Notes: a model not told the origin generated them from the letters alone. A stretch of DNA of 48,835 nucleotides from Aeromonas lusitana (GCF_002812985.1 NZ_PGCP01000004.1:290977-339811); one strand, 5' to 3'; counted from the first letter of the stretch, positions 25,278 to 35,145 are shown. Made by a program: numbers and translations.

Positions 25278-26801
25278 TTGAAACGATTGTCCCCCCTCTG
25301 GATCAGCCTGTTGCTGTTCGCGCTCCCCATTCTGGTTGGTTTGTCACTGAACCGGCTGGCGGGCGATCTCCTGGCTCATCACCTGCTGAAACAGAAACGC
25401 CTCGAGATCGAGGCCGCCATGGACGAACGCCAGCGGGCGCTGGAGGCCAGTATTGGCGATCAGCTGACCCGCTTCTCCTTCGATTGCGGCGAGCAGGACA
25501 TGATCCTGCTGCGGGATCCCAAGCATTACAGTCGTCACATCCGGTTGCAGGGGCTGAAGCTGGCCTCGGGCAAGGGCTGTTCCAGCCTGGGGCCGGATCT
25601 GCCCATCATTGACGTCAGCAGCCTCCCCGATCCCGCGGTGGACACCTTCGGGCTCACGGCCACCACACCTGAATTCAACACGGAACAGGAGCTGGTCATC
25701 TTCTCCAAGCAGAAGGGCAATATCGCCTACTGGGTGCTGAGCAACAGCTGGAGCCACACCATATTGGAGAAACCCTGCCTCGATTGCTTCTATCTGGAAC
25801 TGATCCCGCTGGTGCCCGGCATCAGCCGCCATGAGCTGTTCCCGCGGGGGGACAAACGCATCAAGGACGAGGCCGGCAGCCAGCGCATCATCTTCACCCC
25901 GACCTCCAGCCAGATCCAGCAGGTTCTCTGGGCCGGCAAGGCGCTGCAGCAATACGCTCTCGCCCAGGCCCAGCGCTATGCCATCTGGATTGGCGCCATG
26001 CTGGGCGCCCTGCTGCTCGCTGGCTACTGGTTGCTGCGCAACTACCGCCGATCCCTCAAGGGATTGCTGCATACCGGGCTCGTTCACCAGGAGTTCGTTC
26101 CCTTCTATCAGCCCATCATCGACAGCCGAACTCGCGTCGTCGTCGGCTTCGAGGCACTGCTGCGCTGGGAGCGAGCGGGGGATCTCACCTCCCCCGGCGC
26201 CTTTATCGCCTATGCGGAGGAGCAGGGGCTGATACTGCCGATGACGGAGCAACTGCTGGGCAAGGTGATCGAAGACCTGCCACAGCTGATGCCGGAGCAG
26301 TGGGTCAGCGTCAACCTGGTGGCCGCCCACATAGAGCACCCCCACCTGCGCAACCAGTTGCAACGCCACGACTGGCCCTCTCCGGCACGCCTCACCTTCG
26401 AGCTCACCGAGCGTGAGCCCATACGGGATATCCAGGCCGCCATCAGCGAGATCACCCTGCTGCAGGAGAAGGGCTATCACTTCAAGCTGGACGACTTCGG
26501 CACCGGCTACGGCGGCTTCGCCTACCTGCAGCGCCTGGGCATCCGCCAGATCAAGATCGACAAGATGTTCATCGACACCATAGGCACGGACGATCCCAAG
26601 CGTAACCTGCTGGACGCCATCATCGCCTTCGGCCGCAAGTCGGACATGGAGATGATCGCAGAGGGGGTCGAGACCCAGGCCCAGGTCAATTACCTGGCCC
26701 TGCACGGTGTCTACCTGATCCAGGGCTATCTGTTCGCCCGTCCCATGCCGCTGCACGAGTTGCTGCAATGGCAACAGCTGCCGGCCACAGAGTCGGCCTA
26801 G
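25278..26801 (+). CDS. CSS-motif EAL-domain c-di-GMP phosphodiesterase
   Basis: 507-residue inner-membrane phosphodiesterase starting at a TTG (LKRLSPLWIS) with AGG 6 bp upstream; a TTG at 25245 is a longer alternative. Two transmembrane segments (about 5-25 and 230-252) enclose a periplasmic CSS-motif domain with GKGCSSLG (about 98-105), a redox-sensing type linked to DsbA/DsbB in E. coli homologues. The cytoplasmic EAL domain looks intact: FEALLRW, FELTERE, KLDDFGTGYGGF, IKIDKMF and EGVE. It should hydrolyse c-di-GMP to pGpG. Location beside csrD and a c-di-GMP-binding pilus ATPase suggests a link to pilus control, which is inference. Confidence 0.92.
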   Translation: MKRLSPLWISLLLFALPILVGLSLNRLAGDLLAHHLLKQKRLEIEAAMDERQRALEASIGDQLTRFSFDCGEQDMILLRDPKHYSRHIRLQGLKLASGKGCSSLGPDLPIIDVSSLPDPAVDTFGLTATTPEFNTEQELVIFSKQKGNIAYWVLSNSWSHTILEKPCLDCFYLELIPLVPGISRHELFPRGDKRIKDEAGSQRIIFTPTSSQIQQVLWAGKALQQYALAQAQRYAIWIGAMLGALLLAGYWLLRNYRRSLKGLLHTGLVHQEFVPFYQPIIDSRTRVVVGFEALLRWERAGDLTSPGAFIAYAEEQGLILPMTEQLLGKVIEDLPQLMPEQWVSVNLVAAHIEHPHLRNQLQRHDWPSPARLTFELTEREPIRDIQAAISEITLLQEKGYHFKLDDFGTGYGGFAYLQRLGIRQIKIDKMFIDTIGTDDPKRNLLDAIIAFGRKSDMEMIAEGVETQAQVNYLALHGVYLIQGYLFARPMPLHELLQWQQLPATESA

Positions 26802-26989
26802 GCCGCTTGTTCGGCGATCGGACGCCGGTGACTGCGGGGCTGGGATGAGGGAGGGTAAACCCATCCCATCAAAATGATTTTCCCCGAACCAGGCAACAGC
26901 CCTTATCATATGCAGATTCGTCATGGTCCATGCCGGACTTGTCCTTTTCCCCGTCGGCTCACGCCGCCCCGAGATGAGAACCACTGCCT
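26802..26989 (+). other. Intergenic region before the cation antiporter
   Basis: 188 bp without a gene. It contains a plus-strand hairpin TGGGATG/CATCCCA with an inner GGGTAAACCC, followed by a weak U-tract (ATGATTTTCC). This may end the EAL gene transcript. I see no recognised riboswitch and no strong promoter. Confidence 0.4.
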
Positions 26990-28081
26990 ATGAAGTCATT
27001 TATCCGGCAAGAGATTGCCCTGTTCGTCGGCCTGCTGACCTTGCTGTTCTTCAAGACGCTGGGCGGCGACCTGCTGACAGAGGCCACCCCCCTTGCTGTC
27101 TATCTGCCGGTGTCGCTGGCCCTGCTCGCCATCGTCACCTGGGCCATCTTCTCGGTCGTGCGCCACTCGGATGCCCTGGCCATCAAGCTGGGCGAACCCT
27201 TCGGCACCCTGATCCTGACCCTGTCGGTCATCTCGCTGGAAGTGGTGATGATCTCCTCCGTCATGCTGACCGGCAAACCCAACCCCGAGATGGCGCGAGA
27301 CACCATGTTCGCCGTGGTGATGCTGGTGACCAATGGCCTGGTGGGCTTCACCCTGCTGTTTGGCGGCTGGCGCTACCACACCCAGAGCTTCAACCTGGAT
27401 GGGGTCAAATCCTATCTGGTAGCCATCATCCCCCTGGCCCTGCTCTGCCTGGTGCTGCCGAACTTCACCGAGGGTGGCAACATAGGCGGCATGTCCCGCG
27501 CCATGTCCTGGATGCTGATCATCATCTCCATCCTGCTCTACGGCGTCTTCCTGCTGATCCAGACCCGCAGCCACAGCCACTTCTTCGTCGACAGCGATCA
27601 CGAGGATCACGAAGAACACCACGGCCCGCTGCAGAGCAACGTCTACCACACCCTGCTGCTGCTCGCCTATCTGGTGGTGGTGATCCTGCTGGCCAAGACC
27701 CTCGCCATCCCCATCAACTACGGGGTCCATGTGATGGACGCCCCGGCGGCCCTGGGTGGCTTCATCGTGGCCTGTATCGTGTTGGCGCCCGAGGCGGTCG
27801 GTGCCATCAAGGCGGCATTCAACAACCAGTTGCAGCGCGCCATGAACCTCTATTTCGGATCCGTGCTGGCCACCATAGCGCTCACGGTACCGGCCGTGCT
27901 GTTTATCGGGGCCATGATGGGCCAGGAGGTGCGTCTCGGTCTCTCTGCCGCCGACATGGTGCTGCTCATCACCACCCTAATGGTCTGCAAGGTGACCTTC
28001 AGCAGCGGTCGCACCAATGCCCTGCACGGTGCCACCCACCTGGTGCTGTTCGTGGTCTATCTGTTCCTGATGTTCGAGTAA
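26990..28081 (+). CDS. chaA: Calcium/sodium:proton antiporter (ChaA-type)
   Basis: 363-residue inner-membrane CaCA-family antiporter with about 11 hydrophobic segments. The two alpha repeats are visible as GEPFGTLILTLSVISLEVVM (about 65-84) and VLAPEAVGAIKAAFNNQLQR (about 264-283), carrying the conserved acidic residues. An acidic, His-rich cytoplasmic loop (DSDHEDHEEHHG, about 200-211) could bind cations. Matches E. coli ChaA in length (366). Followed by a strong terminator. Confidence 0.93.
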   Translation: MKSFIRQEIALFVGLLTLLFFKTLGGDLLTEATPLAVYLPVSLALLAIVTWAIFSVVRHSDALAIKLGEPFGTLILTLSVISLEVVMISSVMLTGKPNPEMARDTMFAVVMLVTNGLVGFTLLFGGWRYHTQSFNLDGVKSYLVAIIPLALLCLVLPNFTEGGNIGGMSRAMSWMLIIISILLYGVFLLIQTRSHSHFFVDSDHEDHEEHHGPLQSNVYHTLLLLAYLVVVILLAKTLAIPINYGVHVMDAPAALGGFIVACIVLAPEAVGAIKAAFNNQLQRAMNLYFGSVLATIALTVPAVLFIGAMMGQEVRLGLSAADMVLLITTLMVCKVTFSSGRTNALHGATHLVLFVVYLFLMFE

Positions 28082-28112
28082 GCCTAGTTAGCGCCAGCTT
28101 CGATACAAAGCG

Positions 28113-28140
28113 AAAAGACCGCCCTCGGGCGGTCTTTTTT
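28113..28140 (+). terminator. Intrinsic terminator after the antiporter gene
   Basis: Stem AAAAGACCGCCC/GGGCGGTCTTTT with a 2-nt core loop and U-tract, starting 32 bp after the stop. It can serve both the antiporter gene and the convergent hutH. Confidence 0.9.
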
Positions 28141-28161
28141 ATGGGCCAATCATGCTTGGGA

Positions 28162-29694
28162 TCAGAGGCTCGGCAGCACACCGGCCGGGATCAGATCGTT
28201 GTAGCTGGCGGCGCCCAGCAGGGCGGCGGCGGCTTCGATGTCCGGCGAGAAGTACCTGTCCTTGTCGTAGAAGCTGACCTCTTCACGCAAGCGTCCCTTG
28301 GCCAGCTCGATGAGTTCGGTGCTGCGCAGGGGGGCGCGGAAATCCAGCCCCTGGGCCGCCGCCAGCAGCTCCACCGCCAGGATGCCGCGGGTATTTTCCG
28401 CCATGTCAGCCAGGCGGCGACCGGCGAAGGTCGCCATGGAGACGTGATCCTCCTGGTTGGCTGAGGTGGGCAGGCTGTCCACCGAGGCCGGGTGGGCCAG
28501 GGTCTTGTTCTCGGAGGCCAGCGCCGCCGAGGTGACCTGGGCGATCATGAAGCCCGAGTTCACCCCGCCGTTGTTCACCAGGAAGGCCGGCAGACCGGAC
28601 ATGCGGGAGTCGATCAGCAGGGCCATGCGTCGCTCGGAGAGCGACCCTATCTCGGCGATGGCCAGGGCCAGGTTGTCGGCGGCGAAGGCCACGGGTTCTG
28701 CGTGGAAGTTGCCGCCGGAGAGGATCTCCTCATCGTCGGCGAACACCAGGGGGTTGTCGGAAACCGCGTTGGCCTCGCACACCAGCACCTCGGCGGCCTG
28801 ACGGATCTGGGTCAGACAGGCGCCCATCACCTGGGGCTGGCAGCGCAGGGAGTAAGGATCCTGCACCTTCTCGCAGTTGTGGTGGGACATGCCGATCTCG
28901 CTCTCCTCTACCAGCAGGTGACGATAGCAGGCGGCCGCGTCGATCTGGCCGCGCTGGCCGCGCACCGCGTGGATGCGGGCATCGAACGGACGACGACTGC
29001 CGAGCGCCGCCTCCACGCTCATGGCACCGATTGTGATGGCGCCGGCGTAGAGATCCTCGGCGTGGAACAGCCCCTCCAGCGCGAAGGCCGTGCTGGCTTG
29101 GGTGCCGTTGAGCAGGGCCAGCCCCTCTTTCGGCGCCAATGAGATGGCCTCCAGACCCGCGATCTTGAGCGCCGCGGCGGCATCCATCAGCTCGCCCTTG
29201 TGGCGGGCCTTGCCCTCTCCTATGAGCAGACAGCTCATGTGGGCAAGTGGCGCGAGATCGCCGGAGGCACCGACGGAGCCCTTCTTCGGCACGACCGGGT
29301 AGACCTCGGCATTGATGAGTCGCATCAGGGCCTGCAGCACCTCCAGCCGGATGCCGGAGAAGCCACGGGCCAGGGAGTTGACCTTGAGCACCATCATCAG
29401 CCGTACGCTGGCGTCATCCATGTACTCGCCAATCCCGGCCGCGTGGGACAGCACTATGGAGCGCTGCAGCTCGTCCAGCTGTTCCACAGGGATGCGGGTA
29501 TTGGCCAGCAGGCCGAAGCCGGTGTTGATGCCGTACACGACGCGATTTTGCTCGATCACCTTGGTGACCACGGCCGCCGAGGCCTCGATGGCGGGCTTGG
29601 CGGACGGATCCAGGCTGATATGAACCGGCTCGCGGCTGACGCGGCGCAGGGTGGCTAGGGTCAGTTCACCGGGTAACAGATTGAGTTCAAACAT
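28162..29694 (-). CDS. hutH: Histidine ammonia-lyase
   Basis: 510-residue enzyme converting L-histidine to urocanate and ammonia, the first step of histidine use. The MIO prosthetic group forms from Ala143-Ser144-Gly145 in [16 protein letters not shown]. The active-site Tyr lies in [10 protein letters not shown]. Length is typical (about 510). It is the last gene of hutIGUH, only one base after the hutU stop. Confidence 0.98.
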   Translation of the reverse strand: MFELNLLPGELTLATLRRVSREPVHISLDPSAKPAIEASAAVVTKVIEQNRVVYGINTGFGLLANTRIPVEQLDELQRSIVLSHAAGIGEYMDDASVRLMMVLKVNSLARGFSGIRLEVLQALMRLINAEVYPVVPKKGSVGASGDLAPLAHMSCLLIGEGKARHKGELMDAAAALKIAGLEAISLAPKEGLALLNGTQASTAFALEGLFHAEDLYAGAITIGAMSVEAALGSRRPFDARIHAVRGQRGQIDAAACYRHLLVEESEIGMSHHNCEKVQDPYSLRCQPQVMGACLTQIRQAAEVLVCEANAVSDNPLVFADDEEILSGGNFHAEPVAFAADNLALAIAEIGSLSERRMALLIDSRMSGLPAFLVNNGGVNSGFMIAQVTSAALASENKTLAHPASVDSLPTSANQEDHVSMATFAGRRLADMAENTRGILAVELLAAAQGLDFRAPLRSTELIELAKGRLREEVSFYDKDRYFSPDIEAAAALLGAASYNDLIPAGVLPSL

Positions 29695-29695
29695 C

Positions 29696-31399
29696 TTATT
29701 TCACTCCTTTGCCAGCAGCAGCCAGCATGGGCAAGTCCAGTTTCGCCTCATGGGCACAATCGATGGCAATCTCGTAGCCCGCATCCGCGTGACGCATCAC
29801 GCCGGTGGCCGGATCGTTGCGCAGCACTCGGCCGATCCGCTTGGCGGCGTCATCCGTGCCATCACAGACGATGACCACGCCCGAATGCTGGGAGAAGCCC
29901 ATGCCCACACCGCCGCCGTGATGCAGGGAGACCCAGGTAGCGCCGCCCGCAGTATTCAGCAAGGCATTGAGCAGGGGCCAGTCGGAGACCGCATCCGAAC
30001 CATCCATCATGGATTCCGTTTCCCGGTTCGGACTCGCCACCGAGCCGGAGTCCAGGTGATCGCGACCGATCACCACGGGGGCCTTCAGCTCGCCGCTTTT
30101 GACCATCTCGTTGAAGGCGAGGCCGAGGCGCACTCTATCCTTGACCCCGACCCAGCAGATCCGCGCCGGCAGGCCCTGGAAGGCGATGCGCTCGCGGGCC
30201 ATGTCGAGCCAGTTGTGCAGGTGAGGATCGTCCGGGATCAACTCCTTGACCTTCTGATCCGTCTTGTAGATATCTTCCGGATCGCCAGACAGGGCCACCC
30301 AGCGGAATGGGCCTATGCCCTCGCAGAACAGCGGGCGTATGTAGGCGGGCACGAAGCCCGGGAAGTCGAAGGCGTTCTTCACCCCCTCCTCCAGCGCCAT
30401 CTGACGGATATTGTTGCCGTAATCCAGGGTCGCCGCACCGCGGCCCTGCAGGGTCAGCATGGCTTCCACCTGGCGAGCCATGGAGTGGCGGGCGGCCTGA
30501 TTCACTTCCTGGGGCGCCGTTTTTTGCAGCTCACGCCACTGGGAGACGCTCCAACCCTGGGGCAGGTAGCCGTGAATGGGGTCATGGGCTGAGGTCTGGT
30601 CGGTCACCACGTCCGGGGTGATGCCACGGGCCACCAGCTCGGCGAACACATCGGCGGCATTGCCGAGCAGGCCAACGGAGACGGCGGTGCCGCTGCGTTT
30701 GGCATCCTCGACCATGGCCAGCGCCTCGTCCAGGCTGTGGGCCTTCTTGTCCACATAGCGGGTCTTCAAGCGAAAATCGATGCGGGTCTCGTCGCACTCC
30801 ACGGCGATCATGGAGAAACCCGCCATGGTCGCGGCCAGGGGCTGAGCGCCACCCATGCCGCCGAGGCCACCGGTCAGGATCCAGCGACCCGCGGGCTTGC
30901 CGTCGAAGTGCTGGTTTGCCACCGCGAAGAAGGTCTCGTAGGTGCCCTGCACTATTCCCTGGGTGCCTATGTAGATCCAGGATCCGGCGGTCATCTGGCC
31001 GTACATCATCAAGCCCTTCTTATCGAGCTCGTTGAAGTGCTCCCAGTTCGCCCAGTGGGGTACCAGGTTGGAGTTGGCAATCAGCACCCGAGGCGCATCC
31101 TTGTGGGTCTGGAACACCCCGACCGGCTTGCCGGATTGCACCAGCAGGGTCTGATCCTCCTCGAGCCGGGTCAGCACCTCAACGATCTTGTCATAGCAGG
31201 CCCAGTTGCGGGCGGCGCGGCCTATGCCGCCGTACACCACCAGGGACTGGGGATGCTCGGCCACCTCCGGATCCAGGTTGTTCATCAGCATCCGCAGGGG
31301 CGCCTCGGTGAGCCAGCTCTTCGCCGTCAGCTCGGTGCCGCGGGGGGCACGGATCACGCGATTGGGATCGTGGCGGGGATCCTGGTGTTGCACAGACAT
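29696..31399 (-). CDS. hutU: Urocanate hydratase
   Basis: 567-residue NAD-dependent urocanase making 4-imidazolone-5-propanoate. The ATG at [12 protein letters not shown] has AGGAG 6-7 bp upstream, better than the GTG two codons earlier. The NAD-binding stretch [18 protein letters not shown] (about 172-189) and the conserved [16 protein letters not shown] region near residue 500 are present. Second enzyme of the histidine pathway. The gap to hutG is 54 bp. Confidence 0.97.
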   Translation of the reverse strand: MSVQHQDPRHDPNRVIRAPRGTELTAKSWLTEAPLRMLMNNLDPEVAEHPQSLVVYGGIGRAARNWACYDKIVEVLTRLEEDQTLLVQSGKPVGVFQTHKDAPRVLIANSNLVPHWANWEHFNELDKKGLMMYGQMTAGSWIYIGTQGIVQGTYETFFAVANQHFDGKPAGRWILTGGLGGMGGAQPLAATMAGFSMIAVECDETRIDFRLKTRYVDKKAHSLDEALAMVEDAKRSGTAVSVGLLGNAADVFAELVARGITPDVVTDQTSAHDPIHGYLPQGWSVSQWRELQKTAPQEVNQAARHSMARQVEAMLTLQGRGAATLDYGNNIRQMALEEGVKNAFDFPGFVPAYIRPLFCEGIGPFRWVALSGDPEDIYKTDQKVKELIPDDPHLHNWLDMARERIAFQGLPARICWVGVKDRVRLGLAFNEMVKSGELKAPVVIGRDHLDSGSVASPNRETESMMDGSDAVSDWPLLNALLNTAGGATWVSLHHGGGVGMGFSQHSGVVIVCDGTDDAAKRIGRVLRNDPATGVMRHADAGYEIAIDCAHEAKLDLPMLAAAGKGVK

Positions 31400-31453
31400 A
31401 CACACTCCTTGTTTATCGATACAGCAACATGGCGACCTGCCTTCGGCAGAGCG

Positions 31454-32389
31454 CTACTTGGTTAACTGGTGGACCAGCCGGGCGGCCACGCGGGCGCTGC
31501 GGTTGTCCTGATCCAGGTTCGGGTTGTACTCGGCCAGGTCGGCGAGCCTGAGCTTGCCGCTGGCCCGGATATGGGCGATCAGAGGTTCTATGACCGCTAG
31601 CTCGACGCCACGGGCGGCGGGGGCACTCACCCCCGGCATGACGGCAACCGGCAGCACATCGAGATCGATGGTGAGATAGAGGTGATCACAGCGGGCGATA
31701 AAGGCATCCAGACCGTTCAGCAGCTCGGGCAGATCACTCTGGGTCATGGCCTCGTCCAGCACGTGCCAGACCCCCAACGCCTGAGCTCTGGCAAAGAGCG
31801 CCGCCGTGTTGGCGGCCTCGGCTACCCCGAGGCAGGCGTAGTGAAAGGCGCTGCCCTGAGCGGCGCACTGTTCGGCAATCTGGAAGAAGGGGGTGCCGGA
31901 GCTCGCCTGCTCCAGCTTCATGCGCAGATCGAAGTGGGCATCCAGATTGATGATCCCCACCTTGCCCTTGCCAGCCAGATGACGGTTGAGGCCGCTCCAG
32001 CTACCGAAGGCCACCTCGTGGCCTCCGCCGAGCACCAGCGGGAAATGTCCCTCGCCCAGCAGGCGGGCGATCCGCTGCGCCAATCGGTCGTGGGCGGCAT
32101 CGAGATCGCCGTCTTCACAGGCCAGATCGCCACTGTCGTAAACCGGTTGGCTCAGATGCCAGGCACTGTTGGCCAGCAGCTTGCGAATCGCCTGAGGCGC
32201 GGCGGCGGCCCCCACACGCCCCTTGTTGCGGCGCACGCCTTCATCGCAGGCAAAACCCACCAGGGCCACACCGGGAGCCACATCCTCTTGCCAGGGCCGC
32301 ACCCTGTCGTGCCAACGCAGGGCCAGTTCTCCATCTTCCGGATCCTGGCGCCCCTGCCAGACGCTCATGTCTATGTGCAACTCAGCCAT
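31454..32389 (-). CDS. hutG: Formimidoylglutamase
   Basis: 311-residue ureohydrolase cleaving N-formimidoyl-L-glutamate to glutamate and formamide. The start at MAELHIDMSVW has AGGAG 7 bp upstream. Mn-binding motifs LGGGHEVAFG, NLDAHFDLR and LTIDLDVLP are intact. It overlaps hutI by 8 bp. Presence of hutG, with no hutF or deformylase visible, points to the four-enzyme pathway. Confidence 0.96.
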   Translation of the reverse strand: MAELHIDMSVWQGRQDPEDGELALRWHDRVRPWQEDVAPGVALVGFACDEGVRRNKGRVGAAAAPQAIRKLLANSAWHLSQPVYDSGDLACEDGDLDAAHDRLAQRIARLLGEGHFPLVLGGGHEVAFGSWSGLNRHLAGKGKVGIINLDAHFDLRMKLEQASSGTPFFQIAEQCAAQGSAFHYACLGVAEAANTAALFARAQALGVWHVLDEAMTQSDLPELLNGLDAFIARCDHLYLTIDLDVLPVAVMPGVSAPAARGVELAVIEPLIAHIRASGKLRLADLAEYNPNLDQDNRSARVAARLVHQLTK

Positions 32390-33617
32390 GATGGGTCTCC
32401 TCACCGTTGACCACCCGGCTCACCAGCTGATCGACGCCGATGAGGTAGCTGAGCTCGGCAGGATGGTGGCAATTCCAGACCAGAAAGTCCGCCAGCATGC
32501 CCACTCTCAACTGCCCGAGCCTCTCCTGCTCCCCCAGCGCCTGGGCGGCGTGGCGGGTGACCCCGGCCATGGCCTCGACCGGCGTCAGGCCGAACAGGGT
32601 GCAGGCCATGTTCATGGCCATGCGCAGGGAGACGATGGGCGCCGTGCCCGGGTTGATGTCGGAGGAGACCGCCATGGGCACTCCGGCCCGGCGCAGCGCC
32701 TCGACCGGCGGCAACTTGGTCTCTTTCAGGAAGTAAAACGCGGTGGGCAACAGGGTCGCCACCACGCCGCGATGGGCCAGCGCCTGGATCCCCGCAGAAT
32801 CCAGATACTCAAGGTGGTCCACCGAGAGGGCTCCAAAGTGGGCGGCAAGCGTGCTGCCCCCGAGATTCGAGAGCTGATCCATGTGTCCCTTCACCGCCAG
32901 ACCGTATTGATCCGCCGCCAGATAGACCTGCTCTGTCTGGGCAAGCGAGAAACCTATGTGCTCGCAGAAGACGTCCACCGCATCCGCCAGACCCGCCTCG
33001 GCGGCCGCCGGGATGATCTCCTGGCAGATGGTCTCGACCCAGGAGTCGGGATCGTCGCGAAACTCGAGTGGCACCGCATGGGCGGCCAGCAAGGTGGTCT
33101 TGACCCGGATCGGCAGCGCCTCCCCGAGGCGGCGGGCGACCCGCAGCATCTTGAGCTCGTCCGCCAGGGTGAGGCCGTAGCCGGACTTGATCTCGACCGT
33201 GGTGACCCCTTCCCGGATCAGGGACTTGATCCTCGGCACCGCCAGCTCATAGAGCTGATCCTCGCTGGCTGCCCGGGTGGCCCGCACTGTGCTGAGGATG
33301 CCACCGCCCTTGCGGGCGATGTCGGCGTAGGGCACGCCCTTCTGGCGCTGTTCAAACTCCTCGGCGCGGCTGCCGGCGAAGATGAGGTGGGTGTGGCAAT
33401 CGATGAGGCCAGGGGTCACCAGCCGACCCTTCATGTCTCGCCAGTGAGCCGGGTGCGGCCCCTTGAGATCCTGCATGGGCACCAGGGCGTGGATCTTGCC
33501 CTCGTGTACCCCAAGGGCATGAGGTTCCAGCAGGCCGTAGTCCACCAGATCGGGGCGCAGGGTGGCAGGCATCACATTGAGCCAGACCCGCTCGCAGCTT
33601 AACAGTTCCTTGTTCAT
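32382..33617 (-). CDS. hutI: Imidazolonepropionase
   Basis: 411-residue amidohydrolase opening the imidazolone ring, third pathway step. The metal-binding HxH is in LIDCHTHLIFAGSR (about 73-86), with further motifs EIKSGYGL and AVSSDINPGTAP. GAGG lies about 5 bp before the ATG. It is the first gene of hutIGUH and follows a promoter with a CRP-like site and a HutC operator that overlaps the likely transcription start. Confidence 0.97.
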   Translation of the reverse strand: MNKELLSCERVWLNVMPATLRPDLVDYGLLEPHALGVHEGKIHALVPMQDLKGPHPAHWRDMKGRLVTPGLIDCHTHLIFAGSRAEEFEQRQKGVPYADIARKGGGILSTVRATRAASEDQLYELAVPRIKSLIREGVTTVEIKSGYGLTLADELKMLRVARRLGEALPIRVKTTLLAAHAVPLEFRDDPDSWVETICQEIIPAAAEAGLADAVDVFCEHIGFSLAQTEQVYLAADQYGLAVKGHMDQLSNLGGSTLAAHFGALSVDHLEYLDSAGIQALAHRGVVATLLPTAFYFLKETKLPPVEALRRAGVPMAVSSDINPGTAPIVSLRMAMNMACTLFGLTPVEAMAGVTRHAAQALGEQERLGQLRVGMLADFLVWNCHHPAELSYLIGVDQLVSRVVNGEETHHG

Positions 33618-33629
33618 AGCGACCTCAAA

Positions 33630-33639
33630 TGTATATACA
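33630..33639 (-). promoter_or_regulatory. HutC operator at the hutIGUH promoter
   Basis: Perfect palindrome TGTATATACA, the core recognised by HutC repressors in other bacteria. It covers the expected transcription start (about 33636) and lies 12 bp before the hutI start codon, well placed to block initiation until urocanate is present. Confidence 0.8.
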
Positions 33640-33642
33640 ATA

Positions 33643-33686
33643 ATTTATAGCCGATCCCTGACGAGAAAGATAGGATCGAGTTCACA
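33643..33686 (-). promoter_or_regulatory. hutIGUH promoter with CRP-like site
   Basis: A minus-strand TATAAAT (33643-33649) is a good -10. The -35 is poor, as in activator-dependent promoters. A CRP-like site TGTGA-N6-TCCTA (33671-33686) is centred about 42 bp upstream of the predicted start, the class II position. This fits the known CRP control of hut operons in enteric bacteria. Confidence 0.55.
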
Positions 33687-33721
33687 TCTTGATAACAGCT
33701 ATTTCATTAGAGTTTAAACAC

Positions 33722-33750
33722 AAAAAAGCCCACCGAGTGGTGGGCTTTTG
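33722..33750 (-). terminator. Intrinsic terminator after hutC
   Basis: Stem AAAAGCCCACC/GGTGGGCTTTT with a 4-nt loop, T-rich on both sides, 23 bp after the hutC stop. It insulates the hutI promoter from upstream transcription. Confidence 0.88.
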
Positions 33751-33761
33751 AAAGGTCTATA

Positions 33762-33771
33762 TGTATATACA
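33762..33771 (-). promoter_or_regulatory. Second HutC-type operator just after hutC
   Basis: An exact second copy of TGTATATACA lies one base past the hutC stop codon, 132 bp from the operator at hutI. It is upstream of the hutC terminator, so it is not at a promoter I can identify. It may help HutC loop DNA or act as a roadblock to transcription leaving hutC. Confidence 0.65.
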
Positions 33772-33772
33772 A

Positions 33773-34477
33773 TTAGGTTAGTCGGGTCTTGGAGCTCAGC
33801 TTGTAGCGGGATCCCGGCGACAGCAGCCTGGCGTAGGAGACCAGATAGCCGTCCGACCAGGTGCGCCGGTGCAACAATAGGCAGGGGGTATCGACTCGTA
33901 CCTGCAACAATCCCGCTTCACCTGCACTCGGCAACACGGCCTCCACCACATGCTCCATCTCGGAGAGGGGGCAGATCTCCATCAGATAGCTGTTCGGTGT
34001 CTGACGGGTGAAATCCTGCTCGCCATAGTCCGGCAGACGCTCCGCATCGACGAAACGCTCCTCCAGCTGCAGCGGCTCCCCATCGGCCTGGTGGACGATG
34101 AGGCTGTGGAAGGTGGGGGCCCCCACCCGCAACCCGAGCCGCACCGCCACCTTCTCGTCGGCGGCCTGACGCTGCAGGCGGATCACCCGGGCGCTGTACT
34201 GGCTGCCCCGCTCGGCGATCTCGTCGGCGATGTTGCGGATGGCCAGCAGGGGCGACTCGGCGCGCCGATCCGCCACGAAGCTGCCGGAGCCGGCGGTGCG
34301 CACCAGCCAGCCTTCAGTCACCAGCTCACGCAGGGCCTTGTTGACCGTCATCCGGCTCACGGAGAACTGCTCGCACAGGGCCGCCTCGGTCGGGATCTGA
34401 TCGCCGGACTGATAGTGGCGCTCGCGGATCCCGTCGAGAATGTGCTGCTTGATCTGCAGGTAGAGCGCGGGCGCCAA
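33773..34477 (-). CDS. hutC: Histidine utilisation repressor HutC (GntR family)
   Basis: 234-residue GntR/HutC regulator. The N-terminal winged helix (about 1-70) has IPTEAALCEQFSVSRMTVNKAL. The C-terminal UTRA ligand domain, expected to bind urocanate, runs from about 90 to 230. The start appears to be TTG (LAPALYLQ), 11 bp after the carbonic anhydrase stop, with GAGG upstream, so it is probably co-transcribed with can rather than with hut enzymes. Two matching operators flank the gene end and the hutI promoter. Confidence 0.94.
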   Translation of the reverse strand: MAPALYLQIKQHILDGIRERHYQSGDQIPTEAALCEQFSVSRMTVNKALRELVTEGWLVRTAGSGSFVADRRAESPLLAIRNIADEIAERGSQYSARVIRLQRQAADEKVAVRLGLRVGAPTFHSLIVHQADGEPLQLEERFVDAERLPDYGEQDFTRQTPNSYLMEICPLSEMEHVVEAVLPSAGEAGLLQVRVDTPCLLLHRRTWSDGYLVSYARLLSPGSRYKLSSKTRLT

Positions 34478-34488
34478 GGATCAGCGCC

Positions 34489-35145
34489 TCAGCGGCGACG
34501 GGGCGGACGCATGTCCGGCCAGGCGCGGTAAACGTCGGCAATCTGATCCGGACCGCTGATGCAGAGATCCAGATCGTGCAGCAGACCGTCCTTGATGCCG
34601 TAGATCCAGCCATGCACCGCCAGCTCCTGCCCTTTGCGCCAGGCGTTCTGGATGATGGTGGTATGGCAGACGTTGGCCACCTGCTCGGCCACGTTCAGCT
34701 CGCACAGATAGTCGTGACGCTCGTGCTCGTCCTCGATGGCATCGAGCTGCTCGCGGTATTTGAAGTACACATCCTTGATGTTGCGCAGCCAGTTGTCGAT
34801 GAGACCCAGCTCGGTGTTCTTCATGGCCGCCAGCACGCCGCCACAGCCGTAGTGGCCGCAGACGATGATGTGCTTCACCTTGAGCACCTCGACCGCATAT
34901 TGCAGCACGGAGAGGCAGTTGAAGTCGGTATGCACCACCAGGTTGGCGACGTTGCGGTGAACGAAGACATCCCCCGGCAGCAGGCCCATCAGCTGGTTGG
35001 CGGGCACCCGGCTGTCGGAGCAGCCGATCCAGAGATATTCAGGTGCCTGCTGGGCGGAAAGGGTCGCGAAGAACTCGGGATCCTCGGCCTTGATCTGCTC
35101 CGCCCACTCGCGGTTGTTGGTAAACAGGTCGTTTAACAGTTTCAC
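34489..35145 (-). CDS. can: Beta-class carbonic anhydrase
   Basis: 218-residue zinc enzyme interconverting CO2 and bicarbonate. Zinc ligands Cys42, Asp44, His98 and Cys101 are found in WIGCSDSRVPAN and VCGHYGCGGV, the same numbering as E. coli Can. Length is typical. Its own promoter should lie in the 138-bp gap after rpoH, and hutC follows 11 bp downstream. Confidence 0.97.
   Translation of the reverse strand: MKLLNDLFTNNREWAEQIKAEDPEFFATLSAQQAPEYLWIGCSDSRVPANQLMGLLPGDVFVHRNVANLVVHTDFNCLSVLQYAVEVLKVKHIIVCGHYGCGGVLAAMKNTELGLIDNWLRNIKDVYFKYREQLDAIEDEHERHDYLCELNVAEQVANVCHTTIIQNAWRKGQELAVHGWIYGIKDGLLHDLDLCISGPDQIADVYRAWPDMRPPRRR

Noticed and set aside
25344..26984. Minus-strand ORF of 546 codons opposite the EAL gene
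   Set aside because: Antisense shadow; the plus-strand product has intact EAL motifs.
26802..26989. Possible riboswitch before the cation antiporter
   Set aside because: A hairpin is visible but no conserved yybP-ykoY or other metal riboswitch core could be recognised.
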